Positions 16,876-26,906 are shown, counted from the first letter of the stretch. The stretch is DNA of 64,000 nt from Nitrospira sp. (GCA_030123565.1 CP126122.1:4044800-4108799); one strand, 5' to 3'. Translations and numbers: made by a program. The notes: generated by a model not told the origin, from the sequence alone.

Positions 16876-18531
16876 TCAGGTGGGGGAAAAACGAGTAATG
16901 GTGACGGGGACATAGGTCAGCGAAGGGCCGTCCGGACCACGGTGGCTCAAGGTGTGACGGAGCCAGTCCTTGTCGTTTCTGGCGGGGAAGTCGGCTCGAT
17001 AGTGGGCTCCGCGGCTTTCCTCCCTGCCGAGCGCGCTTACGACGATGGTGTCGGCGATCTCCAGCAGGCAATGCAATTCAAGGGCCTGGATCAAGTCGGT
17101 GTTGAAGATCCGTCCCTTGTCCTGGAGGCACATGCGTTGCGCCCTCTCCTTCAGGGCTTGAATGGCCGTCAAGGCCTCGCGCATGGACTGCTGGGTGCGG
17201 AATATACCTAGATTGAGACTCATGGTCTTGCCGAGGTCGTCCCGTATCTGCCAGGCCCGTTCCGGGCCGGGATTGGTCAGGAGGGTCTTCAGTCGCTGTT
17301 CTTCCTGTTGCAAGACCGTCTCGGGAACGGCCGGCAGGTCACAGCTGCGGACATACTCGGCGGCCCTCGTACCGGCCCGGCGTCCGAACACGATGGTTTC
17401 GAGCAATGAATTGCCTCCCAGGCGGTTTGCCCCATGCACGCTCACGCAGGCGCATTCTCCTGCGGCGAACAGGCCCGGCAGGTCGGTCTCTCCCCAGGCA
17501 TTGGCTTTGACACCCCCCATCTGGTAATGGGCGCCGGGCCGGATGGGAATCGGAGTCTCGATCGGATCGAGTCCCGCGAACTCCATCGCCAGTTCCCTGA
17601 TCTGCGGGAGCCGTTCAAGGATGCGGGCACGGCCGAGGTGCCGCAGGTCCAGCAGGACACAGCCGTCGACACCCCGCCCTTCCTGAATTTCCTGTCCGAT
17701 GGCCAGAGAGACCGTCGAGCGGGTCGCCAGCTCCATTTGCTCCGGCGCGTATCGTTTCATGAACCGCTCTCCGAGCGTGTTCAACAAATAGCCGCCCTCT
17801 CCCCTGGCACCTTCCGTGATCAAGATCCCGGTATCTTTCAAGGTGGTCGGATGAAACTGCACGAACTCCATGTCTTCAAGCGGGAGTCCCGCACGATACG
17901 CCAGGGCCATGCCGTCGCCGGTGTTGATGACGGCATTGGTGCTGGTGGAGAAGACGCGGCCGCTTCCGCCGGTCGCGAGGATCACGGCCTTTGCGCGCAA
18001 TGCCTGCAATCCTCCGCGGATCAGATCCCAGGCGACCACGCCGCAACAGCGTCCTCCTTCGACCAACAACGACGTGACGTACCATTCTTCGTACACCAGG
18101 CAGCGGCGCTTCAGCAGTTGTTCGTACATGGCGTGTAACAGCGCGTGTCCCGTGCGGTCCGCGGCATAACAGGTTCTCGGAAACCCGGCACCTCCGAACG
18201 GCCGCTGGGCGATGCGTCCTTCCGGGGTTCGGCTGAAAATCACGCCCATACGTTCAAGCTCTAAAATGTCCTGCGGGGCTTCCCGGCACATGGCTTCGAT
18301 GGCGTCTTGATCACCCAGGTAGAGGCCGCCCTTGGCCGTGTCGTAGGCATGGGCTTCCCAGGAGTCCTGCTCGCCCAAGGCGGCATTAATGCCGCCTTGG
18401 GCGGCAACGGAATGGCTGCGTACCGGGTGAACCTTCGAGAGGAGCGCCACATCGATGCCGGATGGAACCGCGATGGCAGCCCGCATCCCCGCGAGTCCCG
18501 CTCCGACGATCAGGATGTCATGTGTGATCAT
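16876..18531 (-). CDS. sdhA/frdA: Succinate dehydrogenase/fumarate reductase flavoprotein subunit
   Basis: FAD subunit that interconverts succinate and fumarate. Start [12 protein letters not shown] (18531) places the dinucleotide-binding GAGLAG loop right at the N terminus; 551 aa. The [16 protein letters not shown]-type segment around residue 45 carries the covalent-FAD region. [14 protein letters not shown] and [13 protein letters not shown] are SdhA/FrdA signatures; NadB would have the GANRLASNSL form. In Nitrospira-type bacteria it could serve the oxidative or reductive TCA cycle. No iron-sulfur or membrane subunit gene is next to it, so partners must be elsewhere. It is divergent from gcvP. 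Confidence 0.88.
   Translation of the reverse strand: MITHDILIVGAGLAGMRAAIAVPSGIDVALLSKVHPVRSHSVAAQGGINAALGEQDSWEAHAYDTAKGGLYLGDQDAIEAMCREAPQDILELERMGVIFSRTPEGRIAQRPFGGAGFPRTCYAADRTGHALLHAMYEQLLKRRCLVYEEWYVTSLLVEGGRCCGVVAWDLIRGGLQALRAKAVILATGGSGRVFSTSTNAVINTGDGMALAYRAGLPLEDMEFVQFHPTTLKDTGILITEGARGEGGYLLNTLGERFMKRYAPEQMELATRSTVSLAIGQEIQEGRGVDGCVLLDLRHLGRARILERLPQIRELAMEFAGLDPIETPIPIRPGAHYQMGGVKANAWGETDLPGLFAAGECACVSVHGANRLGGNSLLETIVFGRRAGTRAAEYVRSCDLPAVPETVLQQEEQRLKTLLTNPGPERAWQIRDDLGKTMSLNLGIFRTQQSMREALTAIQALKERAQRMCLQDKGRIFNTDLIQALELHCLLEIADTIVVSALGREESRGAHYRADFPARNDKDWLRHTLSHRGPDGPSLTYVPVTITRFSPT
18372..18403. repeat. 32-bp perfect palindrome inside the sdhA/frdA gene
   Basis: Positions 18372-18403 read identically on both strands (arms CGCCCAAGGCGGCATT and its complement, centre between 18387 and 18388). 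It encodes the conserved QGGINAALG segment, so protein constraint may explain it. Confidence 0.85.
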
Positions 18532-18736
18532 GCGTGGTGGTGCCCTGTCGGCCCTGGGCCGGTGCGATCGGCGCCCGGTGAAGGGCACACAAATTCACTC
18601 TTACCGCAGGACATTCCGGAAAACAAGGTGAAGGGATTGCAGCCGGATGCTTGGAAAAGTCGGGCCTGCATGGTACGTTACCTCACGGTGTTTCGAATGA
18701 ACGAGTGCGCCAACTTTTAGCAGGATTTCACCCCCC

Positions 18737-21622
18737 ATGCCACAGCCTAATTTTCTTGAACCGAACGATACGTTTGTGCCCCGCCATATCGGTCCGACGG
18801 AGTCGGACATCCAGGAGATGCTGGCGGTGCTGAGTCTGCCGTCGTTGGAGGCGCTCGTGGAGGCGACCGTTCCATCCGACATTCGGCTGCAGGGATCCCT
18901 CACGGTACCTTCTCCGCGCGGCGAACAGCAGGTGCTGGCCGAACTACGCGGGTTAGCCGAACAGAACCAGGTCTGGCGGTCGCTTATCGGCATGGGTTAC
19001 TACGATTGCATCACCCCGCCGGTGATCCAGCGCAATATTTTGGAGAACCCCGGCTGGTATACCCAATACACTCCCTATCAAGCCGAGATCGCTCAGGGCC
19101 GCCTCGAAGCGCTGGTCAACTTCCAGACCATGGTGGCAGACCTCACGGGGTTGCCGCTCGCCAATGCGTCGCTCCTCGACGAGGCGACCGCCGCGGCCGA
19201 GGCGATGACGATGTGTGCGGCCATGTCCAAAGCGGCGGGGCATGAACGCAAGAAATTTTTCGTCTCCGAGAATTGCCATCCGCAAACGATTGCGGTCGTG
19301 CAGACCCGTGCGGAACCGTTGGGCATCGTCTTGCAGGTCGGCGCGATGAAGTCGCTGGACCTTTCCCAGGGCGAGTTCTTCGGGACGTTGCTGCAGTATC
19401 CAACCACGGACGGCTATGTGGGCGACTACAGCGAGTTCGTGAACCGTGCGCATGATACCGGAGCCTATGTAGTGGTGGCGACCGACCTGCTGGCCTTGAC
19501 GCTGTTGCGTCCGCCCGGCGAGTTCGGCGCAGACGTGGCGGTCGGGTCGAGTCAGCGGTTCGGTGTGCCGCTGGGGTTCGGTGGTCCACACGCCGCGTTT
19601 CTTGCCACCAAGGAAGAATTTCGCCGGCAAATGCCGGGCCGGATTGTGGGTGTGTCGAAGGATGTCACGGGCCGAACGGCCTATCGGCTGGCCTTGCAAA
19701 CCAGGGAGCAGCACATCAGGCGTGAGAAAGCCACGAGCAATATCTGCACGGCGCAAGTGCTGCTCGCGGTCATGGCGGGCATGTACGCCATCTACCATGG
19801 CCCGAAGGGGTTGCGGCGGATCGCAGAACGAATTCACTGCCTCACCATGGTGTTGGCCGAGGGGCTCCGGCGGCATGGCTGTGAAGTCGGGCTGGAGCCG
19901 GTCTTCGATACGCTGCGGGTTCCGCTCTCGCGCGCGCAAGCGGATACGATTCTGAATCGGGCACGGCAGCAGAAGATCAATTTGCGGCGGTACGATGATC
20001 ACAGTCTCGGGCTCTCGCTGGATGAGTGGAGCAGCCTGGACGAGGTGCAGCAGCTGTTGGCGCTCTTTGTCGGACACCATGTTTCCGCCGAAGAACTGCA
20101 GACACTGGTCCAATCGGTGGATGGACGGTATCCCGCATCCCTCGCACGCACGAGCCCCTACCTCACGCATCCGGTGTTCCATCGGTACCATTCGGAGCAT
20201 GAGATGGTGCGCTATATCCATCGTTTGCAATCGCGGGACCTCTCGCTCGTCCATTCCATGATTCCCTTGGGCTCCTGCACGATGAAGTTGAATGCGACTG
20301 CTGAAATGCTGCCCGTGACCTGGCCGGAATTTGGACGGCTCCACCCCTTTGCTCCGGCCGAACAGACGCGGGGGTACCAGGCGTTGTTCCAACAGCTGGA
20401 GTCCTGGTTGGCGGACATGACGGGATTTGCAGCCATCTCGCTGCAGCCCAATGCCGGTTCGCAGGGTGAATATGCCGGGCTCATGGTCATTCGCGCTTAC
20501 CATCGGCATCGGGGTGAGACGCAACGCGATGTCTGCCTGATTCCTGTGTCGGCGCATGGGACGAATCCTGCGAGCGCGTCGATGTGCGGGATGACGGTGG
20601 TGCCGGTAGCCTGTGATCAGCGCGGCAATGTGGACCTGGCCGATCTGGAGGCGAAGGCAACCCAACACCGCAACCGCTTGGCCGCCATGATGATCACCTA
20701 CCCTTCGACCCATGGAGTCTTTGAAGCGGGCATTCGCCGGATGTGCCAGATCGTGCATACGCACGGAGGCCAGGTCTACATGGACGGCGCCAACATGAAT
20801 GCCCAGGTCGGACTCTGCCGGCCGGCCGATCTGGGCGCCGATGTCTGTCATTTGAATCTGCACAAGACGTTCTGTATTCCCCACGGCGGCGGCGGGCCCG
20901 GCATGGGGCCGATCGGTGTCGCCCGTCACCTGGCGCCCTTTGTGCCCGGCCATCCGGTCACGCAGCTCGGCGGACCGCAGTCGATCGGGCCGGTCTCTGC
21001 CGCCCCCTACGGCAGCCCCAGTATCCTGACGATTTCGTGGGTCTATATCGCCCTGATGGGGCGCGAGGGCCTGACCAAGGCCACCCAGGTGGCGATTCTG
21101 AATGCGAACTACATGGCCAAACGGCTGGAGAAATATTACCCGGTGCTCTACAGCGGCATGCAGGGTTTCGTCGCGCACGAGTTCATCCTGGACCTGCGTC
21201 CACTCAAAGGGGGCAGCGGGGTGGAGGCGATGGATGTGGCCAAGCGACTCATGGATTACGGATTCCATGCCCCCACTGTGTCCTTCCCCGTGGCCGGCAC
21301 CTTGATGATCGAGCCGACGGAGAGTGAAGCCAAGGAGGAATTGGACCGGTTGTGCGGGGCCTTGATTGCGATCCGGGCCGAGATTCAGGATATTGTCGAA
21401 GGGCGGCAACCGCGCGCGGGCAATGTGCTGAAGCAGGCCCCGCACACGGCTCTGGCGGTCACCGCGTCCGACTGGGCCAGGCCTTACTCGCGCGAGCAGG
21501 CCGCCTTTCCTGCTCCGTGGGTCCGCGACAACAAGTTCTGGCCGAGCGTGGGCCGTATCGATGAAGCCTATGGAGACCGCAACCTCTTTTGCACCTGTCC
21601 GCCGATGGACGCTGCTTCCTAA
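18737..21622 (+). CDS. gcvP: Glycine dehydrogenase (decarboxylating), P-protein of the glycine cleavage system
   Basis: PLP enzyme that decarboxylates glycine and passes the aminomethyl group to the lipoyl H-protein. At 961 aa it is the fused, homodimeric form (alpha-like half about 1-440, beta-like half about 460-960). The PLP-binding lysine lies in [17 protein letters not shown] in the second half. No gcvH or gcvL is beside it; gcvT is about 6 kb away on the other strand. It heads a same-strand run with a secreted protein, an FGE-domain protein, a nucleoside hydrolase and a ribokinase. No glycine riboswitch could be recognised upstream. Confidence 0.96.
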   Translation: MPQPNFLEPNDTFVPRHIGPTESDIQEMLAVLSLPSLEALVEATVPSDIRLQGSLTVPSPRGEQQVLAELRGLAEQNQVWRSLIGMGYYDCITPPVIQRNILENPGWYTQYTPYQAEIAQGRLEALVNFQTMVADLTGLPLANASLLDEATAAAEAMTMCAAMSKAAGHERKKFFVSENCHPQTIAVVQTRAEPLGIVLQVGAMKSLDLSQGEFFGTLLQYPTTDGYVGDYSEFVNRAHDTGAYVVVATDLLALTLLRPPGEFGADVAVGSSQRFGVPLGFGGPHAAFLATKEEFRRQMPGRIVGVSKDVTGRTAYRLALQTREQHIRREKATSNICTAQVLLAVMAGMYAIYHGPKGLRRIAERIHCLTMVLAEGLRRHGCEVGLEPVFDTLRVPLSRAQADTILNRARQQKINLRRYDDHSLGLSLDEWSSLDEVQQLLALFVGHHVSAEELQTLVQSVDGRYPASLARTSPYLTHPVFHRYHSEHEMVRYIHRLQSRDLSLVHSMIPLGSCTMKLNATAEMLPVTWPEFGRLHPFAPAEQTRGYQALFQQLESWLADMTGFAAISLQPNAGSQGEYAGLMVIRAYHRHRGETQRDVCLIPVSAHGTNPASASMCGMTVVPVACDQRGNVDLADLEAKATQHRNRLAAMMITYPSTHGVFEAGIRRMCQIVHTHGGQVYMDGANMNAQVGLCRPADLGADVCHLNLHKTFCIPHGGGGPGMGPIGVARHLAPFVPGHPVTQLGGPQSIGPVSAAPYGSPSILTISWVYIALMGREGLTKATQVAILNANYMAKRLEKYYPVLYSGMQGFVAHEFILDLRPLKGGSGVEAMDVAKRLMDYGFHAPTVSFPVAGTLMIEPTESEAKEELDRLCGALIAIRAEIQDIVEGRQPRAGNVLKQAPHTALAVTASDWARPYSREQAAFPAPWVRDNKFWPSVGRIDEAYGDRNLFCTCPPMDAAS

Positions 21623-22268
21623 TGGCCGCTTGCATGGCGGCTCCTCCAACGGAATCGCCGTCTTTCGCCCGCCGCATCTGTGCGTAGTTCTTCTAAGATT
21701 GTTCTGCTGCATTCTGCTCGCCTCCATGCTTCTTCCGTCCGTCTGGGCCCGGTCGGGGTCGGTCGCCGTCGCCGACCCTCAGCAGGAGGACCGCCCGCTC
21801 GACGTCGATGCCGGTATGACCTATCGCGCCGGCACGAGACTGAGAATTCCAGGGACTGACTGGTCCTTCGTCGTCCCAGACCGATGGCACGGCAGTCGTC
21901 CGGAGGATTCCGCGATGCCGTTTCTGATCGCCGAGGAGGGGAAGGGGCTTGGGATGATCTTCCCGCTTGCCGATGTGAACCGTGAGTCCCTGCGTGATCA
22001 GTTGAGTCAACCCCTGTCGTTGCTCCACGGCCTGTCGTTTATCCCGGCAGGATCCGAAGTTGAAACCGAGACGTCGATTGCCCGATCTTATCAGGGCGAC
22101 AACATGGTCGGCCGCGCCTTGGGATTGCTCGGCCCAGGGAATGTCTGTGTGCTCTATTTTTTCATGGGCCCTCCCCAGGAGGCGTCGAACTTCGAGGCGG
22201 TCTTGGAGCGACTCGCACGATCCACCCGTTTTACAGACCCGATTCCCGGGGAGGGGATCGGTCTGTGA
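21561..22268 (+). CDS. Putative exported protein, unknown function
   Basis: Not recognised as a family. A hydrophobic stretch at about 41-62 ([20 protein letters not shown]) looks like a signal peptide or anchor, followed by a soluble domain of about 170 residues. The start is doubtful: the ATG at 21561 overlaps gcvP by 62 bases and gives an unusually long N-region. The internal Met at 21726 would delete most of the signal. No good ribosome binding site decides it. The stop overlaps the next gene (TGATG), so it is probably co-translated with the FGE-domain protein. Confidence 0.6.
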   Translation: MKPMETATSFAPVRRWTLLPNGRLHGGSSNGIAVFRPPHLCVVLLRLFCCILLASMLLPSVWARSGSVAVADPQQEDRPLDVDAGMTYRAGTRLRIPGTDWSFVVPDRWHGSRPEDSAMPFLIAEEGKGLGMIFPLADVNRESLRDQLSQPLSLLHGLSFIPAGSEVETETSIARSYQGDNMVGRALGLLGPGNVCVLYFFMGPPQEASNFEAVLERLARSTRFTDPIPGEGIGL

Positions 22269-23176
22269 TGGGAACCGGTCGCTGGGTCTCGACGCTTGTG
22301 CTGGCAGGTGCGGGGCTGTTGTCGGCCACATCAGGAGCGGGAGCCTTGGTTCACGATCAAGATGAGATGGCCGTGATTGCGGCGGGATCGTTTGTGCGGG
22401 GTACTCCTCAGGGTATGGGGGATCCGGACGAGGTACCGCAGCGCACGCTGTATCTCGACGCCTTCCGCTTGGATCGCGAAGAAGTGACCAATCGCCGGTA
22501 TCGCACATTTCTCCAAGCGACCGGCCACCGCATTCCCGAACATTGTTGTGACCCATCGTACAACCTGTGGACCGGGGGTGATCTCGACTCCTCGCTGCTC
22601 GATCATCCAGTGGTCAATGTGGACTGGCATGACGCGGAGGCGTTTTGTCGTTGGGCCGGCAAGCGTTTGCCCAGCGAGGCGGAATGGGAAAGGGCCGCTC
22701 GGGGGACGAAGGGGCGAGTCTTCCCTTGGGGCGATGAGTGGGATCGCACCCGTGCGAATGGGGCTTCCTATTGGGCAGAGCGGGAATTTTCTTCCGCTGA
22801 AGAGGCCAAGGCCTGGTGGGCGGAGGAGGGCGCCATGTTGCTGATTCAGAAGGGCCGACAGGGCATCGCGACCGTTGCAGAACAAGCCTTGCCTCAAGGC
22901 GCGACACCGGAGGCAGTGCAACAGCTGGCCGGGAATGTGTGGGAATGGGTGGCCGATTGGTACGACCCTTCCTACTATGCGGTTGCGCCGGAACGGAACC
23001 CACCGGGGCCTGCTTCCGGTGAGTACAAGGTGCTGCGTGGCGGTTCTTGGCTCAACCAGCAAGCCTTTTTGCGCGGTGCGGTTCGCGACGGGTCGCGCCC
23101 CACGATGCGCAACCATGGCACCGGGTTTCGTTGTGCGCAGGATATCGGTAGGAATCTCGGGCCGGTCACTCCATAG
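22268..23176 (+). CDS. Formylglycine-generating-enzyme (SUMF1/FGE-sulfatase) domain protein, exported
   Basis: After a signal peptide (about 1-25) the protein is one FGE-sulfatase domain: FRLDREEVTNRRYRTFL, WHDAEAFCRWAGKRLPSEAEWERAAR in segments, GNVWEWVADWYDP, and the terminal RGGSW...GFRCAQD pattern. The fold is shared by sulfatase-activating enzymes and by many non-catalytic bacterial proteins; the paired active-site cysteines of true FGE are not evident near the C terminus, so sulfatase maturation is doubtful and no sulfatase gene is near. ATG at 22268 overlaps the previous stop by one base. A GTG at 22265 is the alternative. Confidence 0.82.
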   Translation: MGTGRWVSTLVLAGAGLLSATSGAGALVHDQDEMAVIAAGSFVRGTPQGMGDPDEVPQRTLYLDAFRLDREEVTNRRYRTFLQATGHRIPEHCCDPSYNLWTGGDLDSSLLDHPVVNVDWHDAEAFCRWAGKRLPSEAEWERAARGTKGRVFPWGDEWDRTRANGASYWAEREFSSAEEAKAWWAEEGAMLLIQKGRQGIATVAEQALPQGATPEAVQQLAGNVWEWVADWYDPSYYAVAPERNPPGPASGEYKVLRGGSWLNQQAFLRGAVRDGSRPTMRNHGTGFRCAQDIGRNLGPVTP

Positions 23177-23178
23177 GC

Positions 23179-24165
23179 ATGCAGAGACGAACTCCGACCA
23201 GAGTCATCATCGATACCGATTCAGGGGCCGACGATGCCCTGGCAATCCTGCTGGCCTTGGCCTCGCCGGAGTTGGAGGTGGTCGGAGTGACCACCGTCTG
23301 CGGCAATGTGCCGGTCGGGCAGGCGACGAAGAATCTGTTTCGCATCCTCGACCTCGCGAAGACGCCGTCAGGATTATTGGTAGGACAGGGGGCGGCCAGG
23401 CCGCTGGAGGAAGACCTTGTCACGGCGGTGAAGGTCTTCGGCGGCGATGGCCTTGGTGACTTGGACGAGATTCTCTCCCCCGGAGGTTCTCCACGTTATC
23501 CTCCGGCCCGTCTGCCGCCCCTGCTGTCCACCGCCCAAGAGGTGTGGAATGACTGTGTGCGCCGCTACCCCGATGAACTCACCTTGATTACGCTCGGGCC
23601 CCTGACGAATGTGGCCCTGGCGTTGAAAGTGAATCCCCTGACGGTTCAGAGATTTCATTCGGTGATAGTGATGGGGGGCGCGATCGGCGTACCGGGCAAT
23701 GTGGCGCCGGCGGCCGAGTTCAATATCTACGTGGACCCCCATGCAGCCCATCGGGTGTTCCAGGCGTCGCTTCCGTTGACGCTCGTCCCGCTCGATGTGA
23801 CGACCAAGGTGTGGGCTGCGCGCGGCACCCTGGCGACCTGGGCGGCGGAATCACACGATCCGCTCGGCCGCATCGTGGCGGATGTAACCGGCAAGGCATT
23901 CGATTTTGCCGAACAGGTGGAGGGCCATGGGCGCTTCTATTTCCACGATCCGCTGGCGGTATTGGCTGCCATCGATCCCTCCCTGATGACCATGGAATCG
24001 CTTCATGTGTCGGTCGAGAAGGTGGGATCGGTGGCTCGTGGGATGACCATCGCCGATCGGCGGATACTCAAGCCGGAACAGAGGCCTGTTCCGAACATGC
24101 TTGTCGCAGCCGATGTGGATGTGCCCCGTACGTTGGATCTCTTGCGGTCCCGGCTCTGCCCATGA
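23179..24165 (+). CDS. Nucleoside hydrolase (inosine-uridine preferring type)
   Basis: Hydrolyses the N-glycosidic bond of ribonucleosides to base and ribose. The calcium-binding N-terminal motif is present in a slightly varied form (IIDTDSGADDALAI instead of DTDPGxDD). The central LTLITLGPLTNVALAL and VMGGAIGVPGNV-AAEFN segments are characteristic. Length (328 aa) is normal and there is no signal peptide. Its stop overlaps the ribokinase start (ATGA): the pair can release ribose and phosphorylate it, a compact nucleoside salvage unit. Confidence 0.9.
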   Translation: MQRRTPTRVIIDTDSGADDALAILLALASPELEVVGVTTVCGNVPVGQATKNLFRILDLAKTPSGLLVGQGAARPLEEDLVTAVKVFGGDGLGDLDEILSPGGSPRYPPARLPPLLSTAQEVWNDCVRRYPDELTLITLGPLTNVALALKVNPLTVQRFHSVIVMGGAIGVPGNVAPAAEFNIYVDPHAAHRVFQASLPLTLVPLDVTTKVWAARGTLATWAAESHDPLGRIVADVTGKAFDFAEQVEGHGRFYFHDPLAVLAAIDPSLMTMESLHVSVEKVGSVARGMTIADRRILKPEQRPVPNMLVAADVDVPRTLDLLRSRLCP

Positions 24166-25079
24166 TCCTAGTCGTCGGCTCCAGCAACATCGATCTCACG
24201 GCGACGGTCGAACGCTTGCCCTGCCGCGGCGAAACCGTGCTCGGACAGCATTTTGCGCAATCGTTCGGCGGCAAGGGGGCGAATCAGGCCCTGGCGGCGA
24301 GCTGCGCCGGAGCGGCGGTCGTCTTCCTCACCAAGCTGGGGATGGATGACAATGGAACGGTGATGGAACGACAGTTGGCCACACAAGGGCTCTCTCAAGT
24401 CGTGGTCCTGCGTGACGTCCAGGCTCCCACCGGAGTCGCGATGATTTTGGTCGATGAGGCGGGCGACAACCAAATCGCAGTGGTTCCCGGCAGCAATGGA
24501 CGGCTCACTCCCGAGGACATACGTCAAAACATCGGGCTGATGGCCGGAGCGCGTGTGCTGCTGGTCCAGATGGAAATTCCGCTGGATACCGTTCAGGAAG
24601 CGCTGGCGCTGGCGAAACGGCAGGGCCTCATGACGATTCTCAACCCGGCTCCAGCCTGTCCGTTGCCGTCCGAACTCCTACGGCTGGTGGATATTTTGAC
24701 GCCGAACGAAAGGGAAGCCTGTACCTTGGCTGGTTCGGCAGACCTCGCCGAAGCAGCCCACGTGTTGGCCATGCGAGGGGTCGGGACCGTCGTGGTGACG
24801 TGCGGCGCGGCGGGGGTGTTGATGTGTCGCGACAAGGAACTGGTCCCAATTCCGACCTTTCTCGTTGACACAATCGATTCGACCGGCGCCGGCGATGCAT
24901 TTAACGGTGTGCTGGCCTGTGCCGTCGCCGAAGGGGTGCCGATCGGAACTGCGATCGAACTTGCCAACGCGGCCGGCGCCTTGGCCACGACCAGGCGCGG
25001 GGCACAGGAATCGATGCCAGTCAGACGCGATATCGAATGGTTGCGTCGTTTTGGAACAAGAACGGTGCGTTCGGTGTGA
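24162..25079 (+). CDS. rbsK: Ribokinase (PfkB family)
   Basis: Phosphorylates ribose to ribose-5-phosphate. The start MILVVGSSNIDLTA at 24162 lies in the ATGA overlap with the nucleoside hydrolase; longer readings run through that gene. PfkB signatures: GGKGANQALAA near residue 40 and the anion-hole/catalytic segment DSTGAGDAFNG near 245, where the Asp is the catalytic base. Length (305 aa) is typical. Translational coupling with the hydrolase supports ribose as substrate. Confidence 0.92.
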   Translation: MILVVGSSNIDLTATVERLPCRGETVLGQHFAQSFGGKGANQALAASCAGAAVVFLTKLGMDDNGTVMERQLATQGLSQVVVLRDVQAPTGVAMILVDEAGDNQIAVVPGSNGRLTPEDIRQNIGLMAGARVLLVQMEIPLDTVQEALALAKRQGLMTILNPAPACPLPSELLRLVDILTPNEREACTLAGSADLAEAAHVLAMRGVGTVVVTCGAAGVLMCRDKELVPIPTFLVDTIDSTGAGDAFNGVLACAVAEGVPIGTAIELANAAGALATTRRGAQESMPVRRDIEWLRRFGTRTVRSV

Positions 25080-25089
25080 GATTCTCTCC

Positions 25090-25734
25090 CTAATTCCCTT
25101 TGGCCGCTTGCGCTCGTAGGCTGGAGAGGACCTGTCTGGCTTCTGGGATGAAATCGGCGCGTTGAAGTGTCTGTGCCAGGTCCAGTGCCTTGGTTGCGAT
25201 GGCGACGGCTTCGTCATGGCGTCCACCGGCGCAGTAGCTTTTCGCCAAACTCAACCGGGCATTGACGGCAGCCGGTTCTCGATCGATCACCTGGCGAAGG
25301 AGCATTTCCCCCTTTTCTTTGTTACCCCCCAGCAGTGCCGGTAAACGAACCAGGAACGTTCCCCTGGCCGACAACCCGTCCAAATGGTCCGGGGCCAGTT
25401 CGAGGGTGCGGTTCAATTCCTTCATCATCCGGCGGAATCCCAGGATCGACGCGATACTCTGTTCCCCGTCGATCCGCATCTGTTCGCCGAGATTACAGAA
25501 GAGTGCGAAGTGGGCCGCGGCAGAAGACTCATCCGCCTCGACGGCTTGTTCGCCGAAAGCCTGGCCTCGTGCAAAATGTTCAACCCTGGCCGCACGGTCC
25601 TGAGCCCGGCGCCCGAGATCGCATTCATGCATCGCGTCGGCAGTGAGTCGCTGAACCGGAGTACCGGCGGAGGCCTGTTGGGCGATGATCGATATGGCGA
25701 CCCCAAGGATGGCCGCTGCTCCCATTCGTTTCAT
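25090..25734 (-). CDS. Exported TPR-like protein, unknown function
   Basis: The start MKRMGAAAILGVAISII gives a signal peptide ending near QASA-G, which fits better than the longer reading from 25788. The mature part (about 190 aa) is helical with TPR-like spacing (ARAQ-AFGEQAVEADESSAAAHFALF; LELAPDHLDGLSARG; AVNARLSLAKSYCAGGRHDEAV). It is similar in type to outer-membrane-associated TPR scaffolds. Converges with rbsK, with about 10 bases between the stops. Confidence 0.72.
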   Translation of the reverse strand: MKRMGAAAILGVAISIIAQQASAGTPVQRLTADAMHECDLGRRAQDRAARVEHFARGQAFGEQAVEADESSAAAHFALFCNLGEQMRIDGEQSIASILGFRRMMKELNRTLELAPDHLDGLSARGTFLVRLPALLGGNKEKGEMLLRQVIDREPAAVNARLSLAKSYCAGGRHDEAVAIATKALDLAQTLQRADFIPEARQVLSSLRAQAAKGN

Positions 25735-25860
25735 CAGGTGACCGAATCGGTTCGATACCATGAAAAGTGGGGGTGAAGTGTACAGCAAATCACCGACTGA
25801 TTGCTACGGCAGAATATCGGTATGTTGAGGCGTGGGCTGAACCGGTTACTGTTCGCTTCG

Positions 25861-26388
25861 TCAAGCCAGGTAGGGGGCCAAGGTGCGAAAGGCTTTCAGC
25901 ATGGTCCGGTAGGAATAGGATGCATTGCGTCCGCTGGGATTGGGGAGAAGCACGATGTCGGAGCCATGCAGGGTGACCGGTTGCAGGCCCGGCTTCCGGC
26001 CTGCCTCTTTCGGTTCGAGGGGAAAGAGGACGGGATAGAGTGTGATTCCCAGGAGGGCGACAACGCGCGGGCGGTACCGGCGCACTTTCCGTATCAACGT
26101 CGGACGACCTGCTGCGTAGTCCTGCGATGTGAGGCCATCCGCACCAGCCGTGGCTCGGGGGACCAGATTGGTGAGTCCCAACCCCCATGCAGGCAGGCGC
26201 CAGTCGTCTCGATAGGTCAGCCGTTCTGGCACCAGGTTCGCGTCGTACAGCAGTGTCCAGAAACGATTCGACGGCCCCGCGTAGTGGTGGCCGAGTGCGG
26301 CGGAGCGCAGCCCCGGATTGATGCCGACAAACAGGATGCGCAGGTCCTGAGCGAGATGATCAGGAAGCGAAGGTCCAGGAGTCACCAT
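25861..26388 (-). CDS. mug: G/U mismatch-specific uracil-DNA glycosylase (Mug family)
   Basis: Removes uracil or ethenocytosine mispaired with guanine in base-excision repair. The two family motifs are clear: LFVGINPGLRSA near the N terminus (with HYAGPSNRFW next to it) and VLLPNPSGRNASY near residue 150. Length (175 aa) matches Mug/TDG-type enzymes. It stands alone, with a divergent 228-base gap to the small repeat protein gene. Confidence 0.9.
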   Translation of the reverse strand: MVTPGPSLPDHLAQDLRILFVGINPGLRSAALGHHYAGPSNRFWTLLYDANLVPERLTYRDDWRLPAWGLGLTNLVPRATAGADGLTSQDYAAGRPTLIRKVRRYRPRVVALLGITLYPVLFPLEPKEAGRKPGLQPVTLHGSDIVLLPNPSGRNASYSYRTMLKAFRTLAPYLA

Positions 26389-26546
26389 GTTCCTGTGTCC
26401 TGATGGGTGGTTTCATCCGAGCGATGAGGCGGTTTAGTAGTGGTCAGGCTATTTTGCCACAGGCTGATGCCGGCCATATGGAGAATCGATTGAATGGCAG
26501 CAATTCAAATTTTTGAAAAACAATGGTTTAGATCGGTTTCCGCGTT

Positions 26547-26562
26547 CGGCAAGGACTTTGCT
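26547..26562 (+). promoter_or_regulatory. Putative sigma54 (-24/-12) promoter
   Basis: CGGCAAGGACTTTGCT has GG and GC separated by exactly 10 bases, with GGCA and TTGCT matching the RpoN consensus (TGGCAC-N5-TTGCT). The transcript would start near 26574, about 40 bases before the ATG of the small lysine-rich protein. Confidence 0.55.
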
Positions 26563-26616
26563 TTTGGAGGAGCCGTCGGTGGTTGGCAATCTCAACATAA
26601 CAGGAGGTGAGTCAGT

Positions 26617-26835
26617 ATGAAGAAGATGATGTTGACTGTCATGGCGGCCGCATTGTTGGTCGCGTTCAGCGCTCCTTCCTTCGCCGGTGAGGAGAAGAAG
26701 AAGGACGAGAAGAAGGGTGGGCACTTCTCCCAGACCCTCTTCGGTGAAGAGAAGAAGAAGGATGAGAAGAAGGGCGGACATCTGTCCCCGACCGTGTTCG
26801 GCGAAGAGAAGAAGAAGGATAAGGGCGGCAAGTAA
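26617..26835 (+). CDS. Small exported lysine/glutamate-rich repeat protein
   Basis: A 72-aa protein. Residues 1-23 are a clean signal peptide (MKKMMLTVMAAALLVAFSAP...FAG). The mature part is two and a half copies of a 19-residue unit (GEEKKKDEKKGGHFSQTLF, then GEEKKKDEKKGGHLSPTVF, then GEEKKKDKGGK). The mature peptide is very charged, with no cysteine. A strong ribosome binding site (aggaggtgag) precedes the ATG and a sigma54-like promoter lies upstream. It recalls small charged periplasmic proteins seen in Nitrospira genomes, but no function is known to me. Confidence 0.82.
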   Translation: MKKMMLTVMAAALLVAFSAPSFAGEEKKKDEKKGGHFSQTLFGEEKKKDEKKGGHLSPTVFGEEKKKDKGGK

Positions 26836-26865
26836 TTATCGTCTCTTGGCGAGGCTAGCTGGCTT

Positions 26866-26899
26866 GAGAGGTCTCCCCCCTCACGGCGGGAGGCCTCTT
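26866..26899. terminator. Hairpin between convergent genes
   Basis: GAGAGGTCTCCC (26866-26877) pairs with GGGAGGCCTCTT (26888-26899) to form a 12-bp stem with two G-U pairs, just after the small repeat protein gene and before the convergent Nudix gene. There is no strong T run, so its action as an intrinsic terminator is uncertain. Confidence 0.5.
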
Positions 26900-26906
26900 G
26901 GGTCGC

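Noticed and set aside
16876-18531. L-aspartate oxidase (NadB) as an alternative for the flavoprotein
   Set aside because: [11 protein letters not shown] and GAHYQMGGV are SdhA/FrdA forms; NadB normally has GANRLASNSL.
18589-18736. Glycine riboswitch upstream of gcvP
   Set aside because: No tandem aptamer core motifs were recognisable in the 148 bases before the gene.
18953-21727. 924-aa open frame on the minus strand opposite gcvP
   Set aside because: gcvP on the plus strand shows full family conservation over this whole length. The antisense frame is open only because of GC-rich codon structure and has low-complexity His/Arg-rich content.
22268-23176. True sulfatase-activating enzyme
   Set aside because: The cysteine pair expected near the C terminus is not visible and no sulfatase gene is nearby; only the fold is assigned.
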